NCBI GenBank assembly: GCA_019671135.1 | Contig: JAHRHY010000050.1 | Coordinates: 1 to 17,385, forward strand | Reading direction: 5' to 3' | Length of the DNA: 17,385 nucleotides | DNA from: Linnemannia hyalina | Lineage: Eukaryota; Mortierellomycota; Mortierellomycetes; Mortierellales; Mortierellaceae | Shown: positions 14,476 to 17,385 of the stretch, piece by piece | How the letters are laid out: every line of letters starts with the position of its first letter | How positions within the stretch are numbered: the stretch's first letter is position 1 | The notes under the pieces: generated by a model | Database searches by the model: none | What the model saw: only the letters and a program-made list of their open reading frames with translations | What the model was told of the DNA's origin: nothing | Program-made: the position numbers and the translations under genes

Positions 14476-14551
14476 GTCAATTAAGACATGAATTTTATTA
14501 AACTATCTTTTAATCAATTCTTGTTATTTATATTATTCCGGTAATATTTTT
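14471..14551 (-). repeat. Copy of the atp9 5' leader before the decayed endonuclease
   Basis: This 81-base segment is nearly identical to 14902-14982, the region just upstream of atp9 (a few substitutions). It includes the palindromic TTCATGTCAATTAAGACATGAA. The endonuclease ORF starts at the ATG within GACATGAA, so the nuclease took over the atp9 leader. Confidence 0.9.
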
Positions 14552-14571
14552 TATGGCCATTTCATTTTATT

Positions 14572-14614
14572 TATATTATATTCTTAAGTTTTATATTATA
14601 TTCTTAAGTTTTAT
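14572..14614. repeat. Short tandem repeat
   Basis: About 21 bases containing ATATTCTTAAGTTTTATATT are repeated twice in tandem between atp9 and the copied leader. Probably replication slippage. Confidence 0.6.
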
Positions 14615-14632
14615 AAACATCTTTGTTCATAA

Positions 14633-14645
14633 GGGGGGTGTTAAT
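14633..14645 (-). promoter_or_regulatory. C-run 3'-end motif after atp9
   Basis: Minus strand CCGGAATTAACACCCCCC lies about 18 bases after the atp9 stop. The same block follows displaced copies 2 and 3. Confidence 0.6.
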
Positions 14646-14662
14646 TCCGGTTTTTTTATTAA

Positions 14663-14982
<320 letters not shown>

Positions 14983-15389
14983 ATTTAGACCACTAATTAA
15001 AAATAATAAACGAAGCTTGCGGGGGGGGAGGGGGGAAACTCACCCCGGGGGCAAGTAAAATAATATAGTCTAGTACACTGATGGGAGGTTCTTAACCCTC
15101 TCCCCACTAACATCCTCTACCAGAGGTGGACGATGCATCGTTTATTATTTAAAATAAACGATGTTTGGGGGAAAGGAAAAGGTGGGATGAGACTGGGCTA
15201 ATTTATCCGGGGCCGGTACCCGTGGCAACGTGCGTGGGCCCAGGATTTTTTTTTAAGATACTAGACTCATTGGTTTATAATACTCCCCAGAGGGCACAAG
15301 GAAAACACCTCTACTTTAGTTAGCATTGACTTAAGTCAATGTTTAGGGTAGTTCCTCATCGCTGGCTCCGGGATTTTATTAAATAAAAA
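14983..15389. other. GC-cluster spacer between atp9 and the tRNA region
   Basis: No gene is supported. It holds G- and C-runs (15019-15052), a CCTCT-acc-AGAGG hairpin near 15113, a hairpin CATCGTTTATT/AATAAACGATG (15136-15163), a CCGGGGCCGGTACCCG cluster near 15208, and the perfect palindrome CATTGACTTAAGTCAATG (15324-15341). atp9 (minus) and the tRNAs (plus) diverge from here, so promoters or an origin could lie here, but no known consensus is visible. Confidence 0.5.
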
Positions 15390-15425
15390 AGGATTATAGC
15401 TTAATTGGTTAAAGCGCTAATCAAT
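15390..15425 (+). pseudogene. 5' half of a tRNA
   Basis: AGGATTATAGCTTAATTGG followed by TTAAAGCGCT has a tRNA acceptor strand and a complete D arm (GCTT/AAGC), but what follows is AT-rich and forms neither an anticodon arm nor a T arm. It resembles the first half of the nearby tRNA-Ile and tRNA-Asp. Confidence 0.6.
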
Positions 15426-15479
15426 TAATTAAAGTGGGCAATTAATTATAAAATTAATATATATATATATAATATATAA

Positions 15480-15551
15480 AGGACTATAGTTTAATGGTAA
15501 AACACGGTCTTGATAAGACCGCTAGTGGAGGTTCGATTCCTTCTAGTCCTA
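15480..15551 (+). tRNA. trnI: tRNA-Ile (GAT)
   Basis: Complete cloverleaf: acceptor AGGACTA/TAGTCCT fully paired, D stem GTTT/AAAC, anticodon stem CGGTC/GACCG with loop TTGATAA (anticodon GAT), T stem GGAGG/CCTTC with loop TTCGATT, discriminator A. Confidence 0.96.
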
Positions 15552-16239
15552 TAAAATAGATAAGCCAAGGAAGAATGTGAGAATTAATTTGCCCAGGCCG
15601 GTAATGGCCAATTACCCACAACCCTGCCCCCCTCTGCATTTCTACAGAGGGACCCGCCGAGGAAAATATAAAAAAAACTAACCGGTCCGGGATTTAATAA
15701 ATTAAAACTAACCACCTTCGGGATTAGTTTAAGGCTCTCTGGGTCGTGAATTCATTCTTTTTAGTTTTTGTGTTATATTCTTAAACAACTTTAAGAATAA
15801 CTTATATTCAAATAATTATTCCCCCCCTGCATATATACGGGGGGGAGATGAGGAATTATCCCTCCCCCCCCCCCCTGAACATAGGCCTTGGTCCTATGTT
15901 AAGTTTTTAACTTAAAGGGTAGTATTAAATGTTTTTTATATATTTATATAAAAACTTACCCCATGGGCAATAATTATTAGAAAATAAATAAACAGTTTTC
16001 CAATAGAAAGTAAAACAAATAGTCTTTATATTAAAGGGATAACCAACTATCAAATTGGGCTAATCTTTATATAAAAAAAAATAAAAAATGAAGATAATAA
16101 CCATGAGTATTTTATATCTTCTACTTTTTTGGCTAATAAAGTATAAATCATAACATACGAACTAAAAAATCTTATTTATATATTATTAACTACTAATTAA
16201 TAAGAACATTATTTTATAAAGAAGATTATAAAAGAATAA
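15552..16239. other. Spacer with GC clusters between tRNA-Ile and tRNA-Asp
   Basis: No gene is recognised. It includes a TTGCCCAGGCCGG-family cluster (15588-15653), a hairpin AAACTAA/TTAGTTT (about 15704-15730), an inverted repeat TATTCTTAA/TTAAGAATA (about 15776-15804), a CCCCCCCTGCATATATACGGGGGGG hairpin region (about 15822-15846), a long C run near 15862, and ACATAGG/CCTATGT (15879-15899). The last 200 bases are plain AT-rich DNA. Confidence 0.5.
15588..15660. repeat. GC cluster, family TTGCCCGGGCCGG, second copy
   Basis: TTGCCCAGGCCGG, then CCAATTACCCACAA, then the hairpin CCCTCTG-catttct-ACAGAGGG. It matches the order of elements at 93-150 and 16773-16836. Confidence 0.7.
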
Positions 16240-16312
16240 GGGACTATAGCTTAATTGGTCGAGCACATAATTGTCGATTATGAGGATATCGGTTCGAATC
16301 CGTTTAATCCCG
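16240..16312 (+). tRNA. trnD: tRNA-Asp (GTC)
   Basis: Cloverleaf with acceptor GGGACTA/TAATCCC (one C-A mismatch at 5-68), D stem GCTT/GAGC, anticodon stem CATAA/TTATG with loop TTGTCGA (anticodon GTC), T stem ATCGG/CCGTT (one mismatch) and loop TTCGAAT, discriminator G as usual for Asp. Confidence 0.93.
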
Positions 16313-16481
16313 ATAAATTAAGTTAGTATTTGTCATACAAAATCAATAAAAAATAAACAAAACTCCCCCGGGGGGGGGCGACTTAGCTCCCCGGGTCTTT
16401 TTATTTTTTTTTTGGTTAATCTAACTTGCTGTCTTCCTGTGGGAGGATTAAATTTTAATTCTTTTTTATAAATTAAAAAAA
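16313..16481. other. atp8 upstream spacer with GC cluster
   Basis: Holds AAACTCCCCCGGGGGGGGG and a CCCGGG pair (about 16364-16398). Its ACTCCCCC start resembles the element-border motif. The rest is AT-rich leader for atp8. Confidence 0.4.
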
Positions 16482-16624
16482 ATGCCTCAATTATTACCAT
16501 TCTATTTTGTTAACATGATTTCATTTTCTTTCTTATTATTTGTAGTAATCTTATACGTATTATCTACATATATCTTACCTACATATCCATTACTTTTTCT
16601 ATAAGAATGGCATTAACTAAATAA
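16482..16624 (+). CDS. atp8: ATP synthase subunit 8, with probable 3' frameshift
   Basis: Subunit 8 is a small stator protein of mitochondrial Fo. The start [11 protein letters not shown] is diagnostic (family MPQLVPFYF), followed by one membrane helix (about 12-31) and YILPTYP. The open frame stops at TAA 16602-16604 after 40 residues, shorter than the usual 48 or so. Adding one T to the T5 run at about 16594-16598 would instead give [11 protein letters not shown] and TAA at 16622-16624, which fits the family's basic C-terminus. Either the run is miscalled, the gene is read with a shift, or a shorter subunit is tolerated. It is too short for standard ORF filters. It lies on the plus strand, facing tRNA-Tyr and atp6 on the other strand. 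Confidence 0.93.
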
Positions 16625-16893
16625 TACTCTTAATTTTCTATTTGTTTTTTCTTCTTACTTAAGAAGGAAAACTTAAGGAATAATAGAAAAGGGGTCCAAT
16701 CTTAATGGGTTATATCCAGGTAGGTTGGACACCCAACTTTATTCTATTCAGAATATCTTATTAATAAGCTAATTTGCCCGGGCCGGATGACCAATTTCCA
16801 TAACTGAGCCCCCCTGCATTATTGCGGGGGAAGATCTTAAACCTAAAATTTTACAAAGAAAATTAAAAGTAATATCTAATAGAGAAAATTAAT
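16625..16893. other. Spacer between atp8 and tRNA-Tyr with GC cluster
   Basis: A long AT inverted repeat (TATTTGTTTTTTCTTCTTACTTAAG..) and GGTCCAATCTTAATGGGT..AGGTTGGACACC lie before a TTGCCCGGGCCGG-family cluster at 16773-16836. atp8 and tRNA-Tyr/atp6 converge here, so the hairpins could end transcripts from both sides. Confidence 0.45.
16773..16836. repeat. GC cluster, family TTGCCCGGGCCGG, third copy
   Basis: TTGCCCGGGCCGG, then ATGACCAATTTCCATAAC, then the hairpin CCCCCCTGC-attatt-GCGGGGG. The first 13 bases are identical to the copy at 93. Confidence 0.75.
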
Positions 16894-16975
16894 TGAGGAG
16901 AGAGAGAATCGAACTCCCTATAACCTTCCGGTTGCTTCATTTACAGTGAAGTTCTCCGCCATGGAGAATTCCCTC
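16894..16975 (-). tRNA. trnY: tRNA-Tyr (GTA)
   Basis: 82 nt on the minus strand with the long variable arm expected of a class II tRNA: acceptor GAGGGAA/TCTCCTC (one A-C mismatch), D stem CTCC/GGAG, anticodon stem CTTCA/TGAAG with loop CTGTAAA (anticodon GTA), variable arm AACC-ggaa-GGTT, T stem GGGAG/CTCTC with TTCGATT loop, discriminator A. Confidence 0.93.
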
Positions 16976-17040
16976 GTTATATATATTTATCTTAAATAAC
17001 CTTAATAATTAGGTATAATTTCAACACAAACTAGTTAGGA

Positions 17041-17055
17041 AGGGAGGGGGTGTTA
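17041..17055 (-). promoter_or_regulatory. C-run 3'-end motif after atp6
   Basis: Minus strand ATTAACACCCCCTCCCT about 30 bases after the atp6 stop. This gene shows no element behind it in the window, so the motif also belongs to ordinary host gene ends. Confidence 0.6.
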
Positions 17056-17085
17056 ATATAATTAAATTATATTAAGACCGATAAA

Positions 17086-17385
17086 TTAATGTAAGTTAAT
17101 AGCGTCGTTTAAGTAAGAAGCCGTTAACATCGTGAAAACGTAAGCCTGGATGAAGGCAATTGCCATTTCTAACCCAGTGAATGCGATTATGAATGTGAAC
17201 GGGATAATACTAATTAATGCTAGTACTGGCCCACCTATAACAGCTTTCCATGTGAATGTTGAGAAGATTTTTAATAATACATGACCACCAATCATATTAG
17301 CAGTTAATCGTAACCCTAAACTTAAAGCTCTAGCTAAATATGAGATTGTCTCAATCATCACTAATACTGGTACTAATCCTAAAGG
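17086..17385 (-). CDS. atp6: ATP synthase subunit a, 3' part (runs off the window)
   Basis: Subunit a provides the proton half-channels of Fo. The frame is open to the window edge; the visible 99 codons begin PLGLVPVLVMIETISY. The family signature SLGLRLTAN with the essential Arg is followed by MIGGHVLLK, and the C-terminus FTGLEMAIAFIQAYVF..LNDAINLH is typical. The 5' part is missing because of the window border, not a break. A fragment matching its conserved Arg region is displaced at 12650-12725. Confidence 0.97.
   Translation of the reverse strand, partial: PLGLVPVLVMIETISYLARALSLGLRLTANMIGGHVLLKIFSTFTWKAVIGGPVLALISIIPFTFIIAFTGLEMAIAFIQAYVFTMLTASYLNDAINLH

Noticed and set aside
15068..15135. 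Possible tRNA with long variable arm around GGTTCTTAACC
   Set aside because: I could not build a seven-base anticodon loop, an acceptor stem or a T arm on either strand. Only isolated hairpins are present.

Overview
The window is part of a fungal mitochondrial genome. Respiratory-chain and ATP-synthase genes (cob, cox2, atp9, atp8, the 3' part of atp6) and mitochondrial tRNA genes lie in AT-rich DNA studded with short GC-rich hairpin clusters and mobile endonuclease ORFs. Trp codons I checked in the standard genes are TGG. The cox2-endonuclease fusion, displaced gene 3' ends and GC clusters fit an early-diverging fungus (zygomycete- or chytrid-grade) better than a dikaryan. The exact lineage is an inference I cannot settle.

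Layout. Left half, plus strand: spacer with hairpins (1-557); cob (558-1715); a GIY-YIG endonuclease (1881-2627); a displaced copy of the cob 3' end (2655-2804); a GC-cluster spacer; hypothetical membrane ORF A (3662-5026); a second cob 3' end (5111-5183); ORF debris; tRNA-Phe; a decayed GIY-YIG gene split by a GC insertion (5672-6544); cox2 fused in frame to a LAGLIDADG endonuclease (6745-8526); decayed membrane ORF B (8702-9497); a displaced cox2 3' end (9522-9680). Right half, minus strand, read right to left: atp6 (cut by the window edge), tRNA-Tyr, then atp9 (14884-14663) followed by decayed GIY-YIG, atp9 3' copy, membrane ORF C plus an atp6 fragment, atp9 3' copy, intact GIY-YIG plus an unidentified C-terminal fragment, a tRNA-Gly-like remnant, membrane ORF D plus a cox3 fragment, a third atp9 3' copy, and a last GIY-YIG scrap at about 9751. 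The two halves converge near 9748. tRNA-Ile, tRNA-Asp and atp8 are on the plus strand between atp9 and atp6.

The main signal is one architecture repeated behind cob, cox2 and atp9. Each host gene is followed by a homing endonuclease, by an unrelated-looking membrane ORF (A-D: Gly-rich N-terminal hydrophobic stretch, low-complexity or coiled-coil middle, hydrophobic C-terminal helices), and by displaced copies of its own 3' end. Each unit ends in a strand-specific motif, (T)TAACACC followed by a C run (YTAACACCYCCY and relatives), found about 14 times always on the sense strand just after a gene or displaced end. Some element ORFs also carry duplicated host 5' leaders (cox2-type at 1835, 6700 and 8657; atp9-type at 14471 and 14902). 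I infer gene-end-targeting mobile units that bring a replacement host 3' end, a captured leader and a C-run 3' signal, and that have accumulated in layers. Displaced-C-terminus endonuclease elements are known in fungal mtDNA; the regular pairing with a membrane ORF family and the C-run punctuation are the parts that look new.
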